A DNA stretch of 64,000 bases from Wurfbainia villosa (lineage: Eukaryota; Streptophyta; Magnoliopsida; Zingiberales; Zingiberaceae), in assembly GCA_025175895.1 (NCBI GenBank), contig CM046004.1, positions 13,379,011-13,443,010 of the forward strand, given 5' to 3'. A program made the position numbers and the translations under genes. This document shows, one piece after another, positions 1 through 10,760 of this stretch (positions within the stretch are counted from its first letter, which is position 1; every line of letters begins with the position of its first letter). The notes beneath the pieces are model-generated. The model was not told where the DNA came from. It did not search any database and saw only the letters and a program-made list of their open reading frames with translations.

Positions 1-429
1 TTTAAAAGGAAATTAAAATTTTTTGAAATTTTTTAAAAAGGAAAAATATTTTTGTAATAAAATCAATACAAGAATTTATTTTAGAAAGAGACTCATCCTT
101 GATAGGACAAGAGAATGGACAAGTCAAGGTCAAATCGGTCAAGAGGATTGATTAGACCAATTGAACAAGATCACAATGTTTTGGAGAGTTAGATCGTTCA
201 AATGAATTTATTGGTCAGGATGGTCCAACCGAAATATACGAGAATGATATGCTCGATGATGATTTCATGTATATCCGTGCACGAATGAAAAATAGCCAGT
301 AAATGGGAATATATAGTGTCGCTCCACTCAACGCTTGACATCGCGCTGTTGTGGTTGGGATGCGGTCGAATCATGGTCGACACTCAGCTGCCAATGGATC
401 ACAATTAGATTCCTACTGGATTGTCACCG

Positions 430-770
430 GGACATCAAGGTTGCGTTCGGCTAGGTTGCCTCCACATCGCAGCTGCGACGGGATGCGATCAAATTGCTAC
501 CGCGTCATGGCTGAATCATAATCAGATTGCCACCACGTCGCAGCCAAATCACAACCGTGATGGGATGCGTCCAAATCACAATCACGATGGGACACGATCG
601 AATCATGGGCATGATAAGATGCGGCTGAATTACGACCGCAACGGGACGGGACTGAATCATTGCCAAAATCCGATCACAATGCTACAACATTGCGATATCA
701 CAGTTGCAATCCGATCGCTTTGTGATCGGAGCCCGATCGCAGCTGCATTCATAGGCGATCGCAACTGCAT
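430..770 (+). repeat. Degenerate tandem repeat array in Tat copy 1
   Basis: Short imperfect units of about 28-36 bp built around GATGGGATGCGxCCRAATCA recur through this stretch. The array is also present, with different base changes, in the other Tat copy at about 60500-60770, so it belongs to the element. It produces open frames rich in Asn and His that are not genes. Confidence 0.6.
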
Positions 771-825
771 TCATGGTTGATTGTCAATAATGTGTTTGCT
801 AGATTATTTATGAACACTGAGAGTT

Positions 826-1090
826 CGATTAATATCATTTTCAAATATGCCCCCACGTGTGCAGCGCGTTGAAAGTCAATAGAGTAATTTGCACAATGGA
901 CAAAAATCAATTTCATAGATAGTCTAAAGCCCTGTTCCGGACTCAAATGACAATTCACTGTCTTAACAATCGCGTCTAAGGGCATAACCCTCTCGCAATT
1001 TACTCCCTCTCGAATCCTATGGAGCCGGAGCGAGATGACTGCTAGGTTGATGGTTCCAATCTTTTGCACAATATCATTTTCAAATATACA
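826..1090 (+). repeat. Insertion flanked by AATATCATTTTCAAATAT direct repeats in the protease region
   Basis: The same 18-base string occurs at about 831-848 and 1070-1087, bracketing roughly 220 bp that interrupts the protease reading frame. Protease-like residues (VNTESSINIIFK type) precede it and GxIELHHFAIVLFGFTxHQIQPLGQ-like residues follow. The copy near 60914-61160 has the same interruption, so it predates the split of the two copies or defines their subfamily. Confidence 0.55.
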
Positions 1091-1932
1091 TTTGATCATA
1101 TGCTAATTGAATTGCATCATTTTGCTATTGTCCTATTTGGATTTACATGTCACCAAATTCAATCTCTAGGACAAATTTTCCTCCCTTTCTCTACAAAAGG
1201 AGCCTCTTCGGCGGACTTATGTCACTGTTTTTCTATGGTAAACACTCCTGCCTATAACCTCATCCTAGGGCAGCCGACGATAAATGCTTTTCAAGAGGTT
1301 GCATCTTCATACCATTAGAAGATGAAATTTTTATTAAGGGATCAAGTAGAGGAAGTAGCAGGTACTCGAAATTGATATGTGGAGAGGTTTGAATTGATCA
1401 GAAGAAAGTTCGATTGAATTTCAAGCAAAGTTGTAGGCGAGAAGAAGTCCAAGTGTTGGAAGAATGACTTATTGCACAAGTGATAGAGCCAGATTCAGAA
1501 AAAGCTCATATCATTCTAGGATATCTTGAGAAAGTAACCAAGGTAGCAGCAGACTTGTCAATTGAATGGAAAGACAAGTTAACCTCTTGTCTCATTGAGA
1601 ATGATGATATTTTTACATAGTTTGTGCAGCAAATTCATGAAGTCTCACCATGCATTATAGAATATAAATTGAATATCTTGCCTGGTGTCCAACTCATTAA
1701 ATAGAAGAAGTGATATTTTGGCGCTGAAAAAGATAAAATCATTCGAGGTAAGAGATTGAAGCTCTTAGAAGTGGGACACATTCGAAAAGTTTAATTTCTT
1801 TCATGGTTGACTAATGTTGTCTTAGTACCTAAAAAAGGAGAGGCATGGCCAGTCTGTGTGGATTTTAGAGACTTGAACTGTCCATGTCCTAAAAATTTTT
1901 ATACTCTTTCGTAAATTGACCAATTGGTAGTG

Positions 1933-1987
1933 ATACCACGACAAATTAATTTAGGAGTTGAGATGAAGAATGTCATGCATGAAATAT
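1933..1987. other. Short unassigned junction
   Basis: These 55 bases separate the break of Tat copy 1 from the TG of the next LTR. I see no coding or repeat signature in them. Confidence 0.4.
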
Positions 1988-3002
1988 TGTCAGAACCGGT
2001 TGAACTTGACCCAGGGGAGTCGACCGAGCTTACAGGATGGAGACGTAGGATAGGGCGGATAAGTTCTAAGATCAAAAGGGGACCCAGTGAGTAACCCAGG
2101 GCACAAGTCTGGGGGTGATTCGGGAAGTGAGTCGGGGATTGACTCGGGGAGTTGCGGAAAGCATAAGGGAATGAGTCTTATAACCAGAGTGCGTCTAGAT
2201 GTCAATAGGCAGCGTATGTCCTGGTTTAAGTGAACTAGGAGGATCCCGCTGAGAGGGGAACGGAATCGGTGTTTGACCCAACGAAGGAAGAGAGGGTGAA
2301 GAAGAGGGACAAAATTTTCTCGAGGTGCTAGCTTATGAGAGTTTGTTATATGATATAACAAACTAGAATCCCACACAATATTCGCAGGAGCCTCCACTCC
2401 TTATCCTCTTAACAGAATTGTTCTCAAGGAAAGAGGGGCCCTCCACATGGACGATGATCTAAATAGTTTGTTACATCACAGCTGACGAGGGGGGGGGGAG
2501 GAAGAGGAGGAGGATAAAGGCGAAGGAAGAAGGAGAGAGCAGGGAAGGATTTCAGATCCTGATTCAGTTCGACTGGAGGCCATCCCATCAAGGAAGGAGG
2601 AGTCCACGTTGCATCAAGGAGGAGACGACGAAAGAGGGGGGGGAAAGGCCATATTCCGAAGGAGGAAGAGAAGAGAGTGGAACCTTTGAAGTTGATTCTA
2701 TCTCTCTATTTTGTACATTGCTGGAGTTGTAAGGGGTTTTCCTCCACCTCTGGAAATACTTCAAAAAAGGAGAAGTTTCATAATGAAAGTGTTTTAACAC
2801 CGCAACTCACTCTAAAGCTCACCCTGTGGAGTAGGAATTGGAATTTCGAATCACGTTAAATCCTGTATCATTGCTCTCTATGCTTGGTTCTGTATCGTCT
2901 ATTCATCTTTATTACTGTTGCGATCGAAGAGAACTCTAAGCCTCCTTGACGTTATCGCTTTCCGTACTAAAAGGAGGTGAAAAAATCTGCGTATTCGCAT
3001 CA
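1988..3002 (+). repeat. LTR of a Ty3 Tat-type element
   Basis: The segment starts TGTCAGAACC, ends CGCATCA, and is followed after one base by a primer-binding site, which fixes it as a 5' LTR about 1.0 kb long. Near its 3' end (about 2730-2860) is the GTGGAGTAGGAA...CGAATCACGTTAAAT block, also seen in the Copia LTRs of this window and typical of the R-U5 zone of many plant LTRs. No partner 3' LTR is seen, so the element is truncated downstream. Confidence 0.7.
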
Positions 3003-3003
3003 G

Positions 3004-3021
3004 TTGGTGCCGTCTGTGGGA
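3004..3021 (+). other. Primer-binding site (TTGGTGCCGTCTGTGGGA)
   Basis: The string TTGGTGCCGTCTGTGGGA lies one base after the LTR end. It closely matches the TGGCGCCGTCTGTGGGA-type site of plant Tat elements and sets the orientation as plus. Confidence 0.75.
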
Positions 3022-3131
3022 AACACATTATTGAACAGGACATCGAGATGCAGCTAGAGAAAATTCAACATCCAGCAGCCTCTTTTGCGGAAGAGAGTCC
3101 TATTACACTATCACCATCATAGCTAAAAGAA

Positions 3132-3796
3132 ATGGTGGATACAGCCGTACCTGAAACTCTGGCTAAAGAAAGGAGAATGACGGGATATCTTCATCCCCAT
3201 TCTGGCGAACCCTTTCCCAAAGAGCAGCCACCTGAAAGGCCTCCCCAGGCCCGTCCAGTGACAATGACATACCCCGAAGTATTACCAGGTGATGTGCCGG
3301 TGGGGAGGGTGTATCAAAATATCGTCCCGGTGAATCAAACAAGGCGGGAAGATCAGGGAGAAAGCCAGTCCACTAGGGCACCTGAAATTTATGAGCTCAG
3401 TTCATTCACTGCAGATATTATGTCAGAGCTATCGGCCCCACATTTTCGAAATCCTCAAGTGGAGATGTATGATGGTACATCAGGCCCAGAGGAGCGTCTA
3501 TTGCAATTCGAGGGAGCTACTTCTCTTCATTGTTATACGGATGCCCTCAAATGCAGAGCTTTCCGCATCACGCTGACAGACTCTGTGCAAAGATGGTTTG
3601 GAGTTTTACCTTCCGATTCTATTACTTTCTTTGTCGATCTGAGGGGGGTTTTCGTCAAGAATTCGCTAGTTGCAAGACTTATAAGCATGACGCCTTTATC
3701 CTACTGCATATAAGACAGAAACCCTCAGAATTTTTGAGGGGTTATCTTCATCATTTTATCGCCACTGCTAGAAACATCCCTTCAACAAGGCCAGAT
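3132..3796 (+). pseudogene. Tat-type gag remnant
   Basis: An open frame of 193 codons begins with ATG at 3132, about 110 bases after the primer-binding site, where gag is expected. Its second half matches the plant Ty3 gag core: an F(T)ADIMSELSAPHFRNPQ segment, then a YDGTSGPEE motif, then a CRAFRITLTDSVQRWFGVLPSDSI segment. The frame is lost near 3640-3710 and continues in another frame to about 3796 (RQEFASCK to RQKPSEFLRGYLHHF), so a frameshift has broken it. After that the sequence changes abruptly to a chromovirus RT. Capsid-like function is inferred from family resemblance only. Confidence 0.7.
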
Positions 3797-4920
3797 ATTC
3801 TTTCAAAGGCAAGTTTGTTATCATTTACTTCAATGATATTCTTATTTATAACCCGACTTGGACTTTATATTTTAATCATATACAAGTAATTTTTGAAAAA
3901 TTTAGGGCAGAACACTTATTTCTCAACAAAAAGAAATATTTTTTCTTTTCCATGTTGGTGATTTTTCTCAAATTTATTGTGTCCATGGAAGGCATACATA
4001 CAAATCCATCAAGGATAAATGCTATCTTAGAGTGGTAGAAGCCGAAGTCCTTGCATGACATTCAGAGTTTTTATGGGTTAGTCTCCTTTTATCATCAATT
4101 TTTTTAGAACTTTAGTACTTTGATTGCTCCTATCACTAAGTGTCTAAAGAGAAAATATTTCAAGTGGTTCGAAGAAGGATATGCTATCTTTCGATTAGTC
4201 AAGCAAAATATGACCGAGGCTTCGGTTCTAGCACCTCATGATTTCGAGAAGGTGTTTGAGATATATTGTGACACATAAGACATTGACATTGGTGGTATCC
4301 TTAGTCGAGCCAAATGGCCCCTTGCCTTTTTCAATAAGAAATTATCGAATTTTAAAAGGAATTATTTTACTTATGATGTAGAGTTCTATGGTATCATCCA
4401 ATTCTTGAAGCATTGATGACACTCTCATATAGAGAGAATTCATCCTATTTACATATCACGAGGTTTTGAAGTACATCAAGGGACAACGTAAATTGAGCAA
4501 ACAACATATTTAGTGAGTGATTTATTTGTAGAAATTTACTTTCACACTAAGGCATAGATAGGGACTCTAAATCGTTTAGCGAACAATTTGAGTTAATGAT
4601 TTTTTTTTACTTACCATCATATGAATTGAAGTTATAGAATTCGAACTTTTTTATTGAGTTATAGGTAATAGATTCATCCTTTGGCAGAATCTTTAAGGAG
4701 GTGATAGAGGATCTTTGTCATGATTTTATAGTGCATAATGACTTTTTATTTTGAGGACTATAATTGTACGTTTCGGATTGTTCATTGAGAAAATAGATTT
4801 TAAATGAATTGCATAACAAAGGGCACTTTGATTAATCATAAGATGGTATGACTTCTATTTGAATAATGATCAATATATTTTATAGACAAAATGTTATGTA
4901 TATTAACGATTTAAAAGATC
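3797..4920 (+). pseudogene. Chromovirus (Ty3) RT-RNase H-integrase remnant
   Basis: In-frame pieces interrupted by stops read an RT segment around FNDILIY (the catalytic YxDD position has become FNDI), a KSLHDIQSFYGLVSFYHQFF segment, an RNase H start (VFEIYCDT near 4260), and later a weak integrase zinc-finger-like stretch. This style (VxSFxGLxSFYRRFIxNFSTIIAPIT) belongs to chromoviruses such as Reina-type elements, not to Tat, so it is a different element from the gag just upstream. No LTR of its own is visible. It is long inactive. Confidence 0.7.
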
Positions 4921-5372
4921 CTTACTACTAACTTATATTCTCCCTGGATAGCAATCTTGATGGTGCATTTGGAGTCCCGTTTTTATCTCCCTCAAAACAA
5001 GCAAAAGAAAAAGTATGCCCCTTTAATCATTTAATAGCAACAAAAGTTGAATCGTATTTTCCATCAATAGCGACAATATCGACAATATCGAGAAGGCATG
5101 AGAAACACGACAGAATATTAAGCTATAAGCTGAGCTAAACAAGACGTCAGCGCCATGAACAATGCCAATGACAAGTTTCTATCCTGCTTAGGAAACGTGG
5201 AACTGAAAAGCCAACCAAATCGTAGGGAAATATTTAATCGAGCATAACTCCCAACTGATATATGAGAAAACACTAGCAAATATCGAAGCTTATGGGCAAA
5301 CAGTGGTAACTGACATAGAAGGTTTACGCTTTCTGGTGTACCGAGAATAGTCATGGATCGTTGACTTCATTG
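4921..5372. other. Spacer with the 3' flank of the BAHD pseudogene
   Basis: AT-rich sequence with no recognisable gene or element terminus. The part next to 5373 would contain the 3' untranslated region of the minus-strand acyltransferase, but I cannot point to a definite poly(A) signal. Confidence 0.4.
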
Positions 5373-5531
5373 TCAAAATTTAAGACCGAGTGAAAATTGA
5401 GCCCCAAACTCATGCATCTCGTGCTTCGGCATCACCAAACCAATCTCCACTCCCCCGTCCGCATCCCTGCTCTCTGACACCGACATGGCTCCTGCCCATG
5501 CGATCGACGGGGCGTCCACCTTCGCCGACCT

Positions 5532-5546
5532 TCCCCACCCGAAGTC
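5532..5546 (-). other. DFGWG motif of the BAHD enzyme
   Basis: The codons read Asp-Phe-Gly-Trp-Gly, the conserved C-terminal structural motif of the BAHD family. Its preservation shows the C-terminal domain was under constraint until recently. Confidence 0.9.
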
Positions 5547-6194
5547 AATGTCGTAAACTTTGAACCTCGGAGACCCCGCGACGCTAAAAGGCTGCTGCAT
5601 CCAGATTTCCCGGTACTTCTCCGGCCAATTGTCGACGCCCTCCAGCGGATCATCTTTGCGCCTTTCGATGGTGTCACCGACGAGTCGTGCTGCCATCGTA
5701 AACCCGTCTTCCCCCGCGAGGTCGCCGGCCTTCGCCTCGACGAAGTAGCCGACGATGCAGTTGCCGAAATACTCCGCAGGAAGCGGCGGCTGCAGCCGCT
5801 GCCAGCAGTCTCCGGCGAACGTCAAGTAGAGATGCTTTTCCTCGGGGTATCCTCGCGCTCTTACGAGGCAAACCCACGCGTACGCGTAGGTCACAACGAC
5901 GGTGGAGCAGTGGAATGAGTACTTAGACTTGGAGGAGGCCATCTCCTTCAGCCTCCGGAGCTGGTCTGCGTTAATGGTGAACTTGCACAGGATCGAGTCC
6001 GGCGGAGCCAAATTCATCATGATTGATTCGGTCGACTGCGCATTGACGGCAAAGGTGCTGCAAAACCTGGAGAACACATCCCTCGGATGCGGAACCAAGG
6101 TCCGGTCGAAGAAAGGCAGCGCCGGCGCCGCCTTGCCTGACCCTGCTGCGGCTCGAGAAGCCCAGGAGGAGATGAATCTGGTGGATCTGGAGCC

Positions 6195-6209
6195 ATCGCA
6201 CGCCGCGTG
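6195..6209 (-). other. HxxxD catalytic motif of the BAHD enzyme
   Basis: The codons read His-Ala-Ala-Cys-Asp, followed by Gly. The His is the general base of BAHD acyl transfer. The motif is intact although the gene is disrupted. Confidence 0.9.
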
Positions 6210-7115
6210 GTGAACGGTCACGGCCACGGCCACTCCTCTGTTGGGAAACAGAGTCACCTGCACGGCCGTCACCGGCTGTCGGCTATCGTCGGGATCAGCT
6301 AGTTGGGGGATCAATGGGAGTAACCTGGCGTACTCGCATCCTGCGAGTTCGGAGAGGTCGTCGAAGTCTCCATCGTGCTCGGCGACGGTGAAGGAAACAG
6401 AGTCGCCCTCGACGTAGTGTAGCTCGTACTTGTTGTGGCTACCCGGGTGGAGGCGGATCTTGCCAGAGAGGGGGTAGAAGTCCCGGAGAGTGAGGGAGAG
6501 TGTCACGCCCCGAGAGCATGTCGAGTCGAAAATTAAACGGACGTCACTTTCTCTGTACGTAGTAACATTTCAGATTAATACAAGGTCCGTAGGCTCACAA
6601 TAACAACAATATATATATATAACAAAACAACAACTACGCAAAAATACAGCGAAAACATACCACAATAATACAACAATCCCACACATATATACCGATATGA
6701 CTAACACACCACAACAACACGAAATCTCGACAAAATCTGAATATACAATATATACATAACGAAAACTCCAAAATACAATGCACAACGGACGGAAGACCCA
6801 AAACAAAACACGGGAGCCTCGGAGGTGAGATGAGATGATGTCAGCCGGCGGTGCTCCAAGCCGTCACGAAGTCTTCTACCTGTTACTTGGGCGACAGAAA
6901 AACCCAGGGTCCGTGGGGGGTGGTAAGTAAAACTCAGCAGGTAATAGAAAACATGTATATATATGTAATATCACATATATTTCAACGACATACTCTAGAA
7001 GTACAACAGGTATATCAGCATAGTATATAAATACAAGCATATACCGTCTAATTGAATGAACAACATAAAAATGCAGACATACCTGAGGTCTGCCACGCTA
7101 CTCTGATCCAACCTG

Positions 7116-7118
<3 letters not shown>

Positions 7119-7200
<82 letters not shown>
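7119..7200. repeat. (TA)n microsatellite, about 40 units
   Basis: Pure AT dinucleotide tract inside the left Tekay LTR. The matching tract in the right LTR (15081-15133) is about 27 units. Confidence 0.95.
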
Positions 7201-7203
<3 letters not shown>

Positions 7204-7913
7204 TAGATCAACTCACAATATACTCTAATGAAAGGTCAAGATATCTAATCATTGTCTAACCCATACCAAGATCCTAACAAATGCAAGAAACATGCATGAA
7301 TATGATGTACACCCAAATGCAACAAGCATAGTACAATCAAATGCAACATCACAATAATCATATATATATAGACTGTATCTATATATATATTAATCTCAAC
7401 CATCTATATATATATATACATACATATATGTATCTATATATGGTAATATGCAAAGTGCCATAAGATACGGCAATGCAGCATGCATGGTCATGTCGGCTCA
7501 CCCTAAAGCTACCACGACCCTAGTGTGGCCTCGGTGGCTCGAGCATGACAACTGTCCCAACTCAACATCAACCACTACTCTCGAGTGGCCGAGTGGGCAG
7601 TATGATCGAGTAGCATATAAGCGTAAAGAGCAAGCTACACGATGGGGGTCCCTGCTGTTGGCTACTCCGACAGTCACTACCCATGAGTGGTCGAGTGCCA
7701 CACACGCAGGACTACGACACGCAAATCCAACTACCACCGTATATAGTGGTAGAGTGCGGCACCACAATGCTCTGCCCTCACACCGGTTACTCCTCCTATG
7801 AGTAACCGTGGAGGCAGAATGATTGACGACACTCTCAACCACAAGGGAGATCTCGTCGCCAGCGTGCATGCAAATGACATGAATGCAATGTCTCCCATAC
7901 AGACATCCACCAT

Positions 7914-8110
7914 AGATTCTCTATTCTACAGAGAATCATACTAACCAGATCAACACACTCTCTATCCTGCAGAGAGTCGTACTCAACTGATCATAATACT
8001 CTCTATCCTGTAGAGAGTCATACCAATCTAATCGACGCACTCTCTATCTTGTAGAGAGCCGTACTCAAATGATCGACGCACTCTCTATCCTGTAGAGAGT
8101 CGTACTCAAA
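7914..8110. repeat. Tandem hairpin array in the left Tekay LTR
   Basis: Five or so units of about 38 bp, each containing the inverted repeat ACTCTCTA-tcctg-TAGAGAGT or a variant, separated by TCGTACTCAAxTGATC-type spacers. The first unit is shifted to TTCTCTAT...ACAGAGAA, which still pairs with itself. The same array occurs in the other LTR. Confidence 0.85.
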
Positions 8111-9886
8111 CTGATTATCAAGCTAGGACCACAGGTCCGTAGCGACACATTAAGTATCATTCACTTGACCATTTATACAATACATAGTCAGTGGTAGACA
8201 TGCAACCTAGGGGTACTAGGATTAACCGTAGGTTCAAGACATTATCTACCTCCGGATGACCTTTTTGTCTAATGTACAATCAGGTTGTCATCCGGACTTT
8301 ACTATTTACACTTAAATAAATTCTAAGTTACTTACATCACCTATATGTATAACTCCTAATCATGATAAAATAAACATGATATCAGCAATGGAGTTAATAG
8401 CCAACGATAAAGGATCAAACATACGATAATAAGAGCAGGGTCAAGGTAATATAAACACCTAACATGCTCATATCTATGACTAAATCTGAATGCAATACAT
8501 CTACCCGGACCAGGTAGGAAATTACCCACCTGTTAAATAGCTCTGCGAAATAAATATCTTCACGTCTGTGGATCTGCCTCGTATCCACGTCCTATAAATA
8601 TCATCATTTATAATTAAATTCAAGCACACGACAAATATACAAATCCATCCATCAGATCTATAGCAACTACACCTCTTCCATCGACTATTACTTAATGAAT
8701 CCAATAATAACCGGCTATAGATCTAACATCACATCTATAATAATCCGAATTTGTACTTACCAAGTTTAGCTTCCCTTCACAGTTTCTTGATCCAATTTAC
8801 GAGAAACCTAATCTGCCCAGTCAGTTTAACTGTAAGCAAATCCCATCAGATTAGCTAAACCTAGCAATCAAACCAATCAATCGTATAAGTTTGTACCAAA
8901 TTTAATTAATCAAAATTCCACACATCGTTACCTCTATTCTCTTGAACCACTGTAAATTATAATAGGAGCACTCTCCACCACAACGATCACACAGTCAACT
9001 TTGGCTGTGCTCCAGATCATGAAATTGCCCTAAAACCTTCGGCAGCCACCCCTCCCTCTGTTCACCACAATCCTACACCACAAATCCCTCGAACAGAAAG
9101 TTAACTCAGATGAGCCTAGGAAGGATTGCAGCGACAGATCGAAGGACTCACCGTATCGGCATGACTTGTGGTCGGAGACACTGCTCAAGATGGAGATCCG
9201 AACCAAAACCAGGCGACAGTGATCGCGTCGGCTGGAGGAGCTCGTGGTGGTGGCTGAGGAAGGAGACGAGTTGCGTCGACGAGTGGCACAGAGGCGGCGA
9301 CAACAAGCACGGGAAGGAGCTCAGGCAGGCGGCGAAGTCTGGTTGGCTCGGATTCAAGGTGGAATGGGGTGACGACGTCGTGAGGAGGCATAGTCGGCGC
9401 CCGATGTGGCGCACAATCGGGAGGCTGAAGACGACGACGCCGATCAGGCTTTGCGACGACGCTCGATTGGGAGAATAACGGGGAGCGGCCGACGCTCGTA
9501 TGGGTTCGGGAGAGTGGAGGCAGTGGCGACGACGGAGGTCGGGCAGCGCTGAGTGGCGCGGAGACGCAGCGGTGGCGGTAGGGCTGCGACGGCGAAACGA
9601 GGAACCGAGAGGGAACTCTACCGATTCAGCGACCAAAACGATCGGAAACTAGGGATCGGAGGGAAAGGAGAGGATCGCGCGACAAAACAGAGGAAAGGAG
9701 ATGGAAATCGTGGCATGAAGAAAACAGAAGAAATGGGGGAAATAGGGATCGACAAAGAAGAGAAGTCGATCGGGCGGAGAAGAGAGAAACGGTCCATCGG
9801 GGAAAAACGGAACCATCGGGGAAAAATAAACATTTCGCACATGGGTTAATTAAACCTATTAACTCCTCAATAGATAGTCTAAACAA

Positions 9887-9894
9887 CCTTTATA
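9887..9894 (-). promoter_or_regulatory. TATA-like box of the Tekay LTR
   Basis: The minus strand reads TATAAAGG about 125 bases into the LTR, just upstream of the GC-rich stretch. The right LTR has TATAAAGT at 17839-17846. A core-promoter role is inferred from position. Confidence 0.4.
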
Positions 9895-10016
9895 AAAGCC
9901 TCCGTTTAAATCCAAAAAAATTTTTCTAAAAATTCCTAAAAATTCCATAGGGTATTCTCCTGATTACCCAACATTATTTTATTATTATTATTATTATTTT
10001 TTTCCGGTATTTTACA

Positions 10017-10028
10017 TTCTCCCCCACT
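10017..10028 (-). other. Polypurine tract of TEK-1
   Basis: The minus strand reads GTGGGGGAGAA immediately upstream of the 3' LTR start, as expected of a plus-strand primer site. Confidence 0.75.
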
Positions 10029-10029
10029 A

Positions 10030-10760
10030 ATAAAAATTTGGTCCCCAAATTTCGTACTAACATGCAAGAATTTACTTCAAGCAAGTTTCCGAAAGGACCA
10101 CATACCTTCCTCAAGTGAACAGATGAGACTATCGAGCCCGGATAGTATCTTCCAGCTCCCACATAGCCTCCTCATCAGTATGATGCTATCATCCAACCTT
10201 TACGAGTCGGATAGTTTTCGTCCCACTACTATCGCTCCTTGCGACCCAGGCTCCACCCTGGAATTTCCTCGTAAGTCACATTAGACTGAGGTGGAATTGC
10301 TATCTTCTTCAGAACATTCTCTGAATGCGGAACGTATTTCCTCAGCATAGAAACATGCAATACGTTGTGAACACCTGCAAGTGTCAGAGGTAAAGCCAAC
10401 CGACAAGCTACACCTCCATAATCCTCAACACAAGATCTGAATAGATCCTCCAACGTCTAAATGATACACTCAGACTATTCATCTGCCTGCAGATGAAACA
10501 TTGCACTAAGCCGAAGCTCTGTGCCCACAGTCGGGTGCAGACTCTGTCAAAATCACGAGGTATATCGCGAATCTCTATCCGATATGGTACTTAAGAGTAC
10601 CCCACGCAATCTGATAATCTTTCGGTAATACAACTCTACCGAATGATCCAACAAGTACGACCCACAAATAGAAAGGAAATGAGCTGATTTGGTCAGTCGA
10701 TCCACACTCACCCAAATCGCATCATGTCCTTTACGGGTCCTAGGCAATCCTGTAACGCAA
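10030..10760 (-). pseudogene. Tekay integrase and chromodomain remnant
   Basis: On the minus strand, 10747-10553 reads an integrase core segment beginning PRTRKGHDAIWVSVDRLTKS and running to SDRDSRYTS. Further on, 10453-10229 reads EDLFRSCVEDYGG fused directly to VACRLALPLTLAGVHNVLHVS and KYVPHSENVL. In intact Tekay integrases roughly 150 residues separate those two blocks, so an in-frame internal deletion is evident. A chromodomain-like tail follows in another frame (EEAMWELED near 10160). The enzyme cannot be functional. Confidence 0.8.

Larger units (their letters stand above)
1..1932 (+). mobile_element. Ty3 Tat-lineage retrotransposon fragment, copy 1
   Basis: This is a decayed piece of a Ty3/gypsy element, open at the left window edge. 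Around 1240-1370 the plus strand reads the protease-flank signature with a YNLILGxPTINAF-like core, and 1810-1930 reads the start of reverse transcriptase (VLVPKKGEAWPVCVDFRDL, then an IDQLV stretch). Both are typical of Tat/Retand-type plant elements. Many stops and frame changes show it is dead. It aligns almost end to end with the copy starting near 60101 in the same orientation, including a shared repeat array and a shared insertion in the protease. Similarity stops at about 1932, where unrelated sequence begins. Confidence 0.8.
5373..6500 (-). pseudogene. BAHD acyltransferase (malonyltransferase-like), 3' part
   Basis: This is the larger part of a BAHD-family acyl-CoA-dependent acyltransferase, the group that transfers malonyl or hydroxycinnamoyl groups to phenolic glycosides and anthocyanins in the cytosol. 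The catalytic HxxxD motif (HAACD) is encoded at 6195-6209 and the structural DFGWG motif at 5532-5546. A YFGNC segment, usual in anthocyanin/phenolic-glucoside malonyltransferases, lies between them. The frame is open for about 375 codons to the TGA at 5373-5375. It has no start of its own: at 6500 it runs into the LTR of an inserted retrotransposon, and the missing N-terminus lies at 17972-18185. Across one copy of the 5-bp duplication the two parts rejoin in the same frame, so this part was intact when interrupted. The substrate cannot be told. Confidence 0.9.
6501..10016 (-). repeat. 3' LTR of TEK-1
   Basis: About 3.5 kb, collinear with 14393-17971. Stretches compared by eye differ at only a few percent of positions plus small indels. 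In element orientation it holds (TTA)n near the start, a TATAAAGG box at about 9887-9894, a GC-rich patch at 9100-9830 that gives accidental open frames on both strands, a hairpin repeat array at 7914-8110 and a (TA)n tract at 7119-7200. Confidence 0.9.

Noticed and set aside
430..780. 119-codon Asn/His-rich ORF
   Set aside because: Tandem repeat array within a dead Tat element; the frame is not kept in the second copy.
1990..2397. 135-codon minus ORF rich in Pro and Ser
   Set aside because: It lies wholly inside an LTR defined by its termini and the adjacent primer-binding site, antisense to the element.
5118..5354. 78-codon minus ORF downstream of the BAHD gene
   Set aside because: No recognisable motif or start context; compatible with chance in the 3' flank.
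9110..9849. Open frames of 98-178 codons in the GC-rich parts of the Tekay LTRs (also 16893-17604)
   Set aside because: Frames are open on both strands at once and shift between the two LTR copies. Composition, not coding, explains them.
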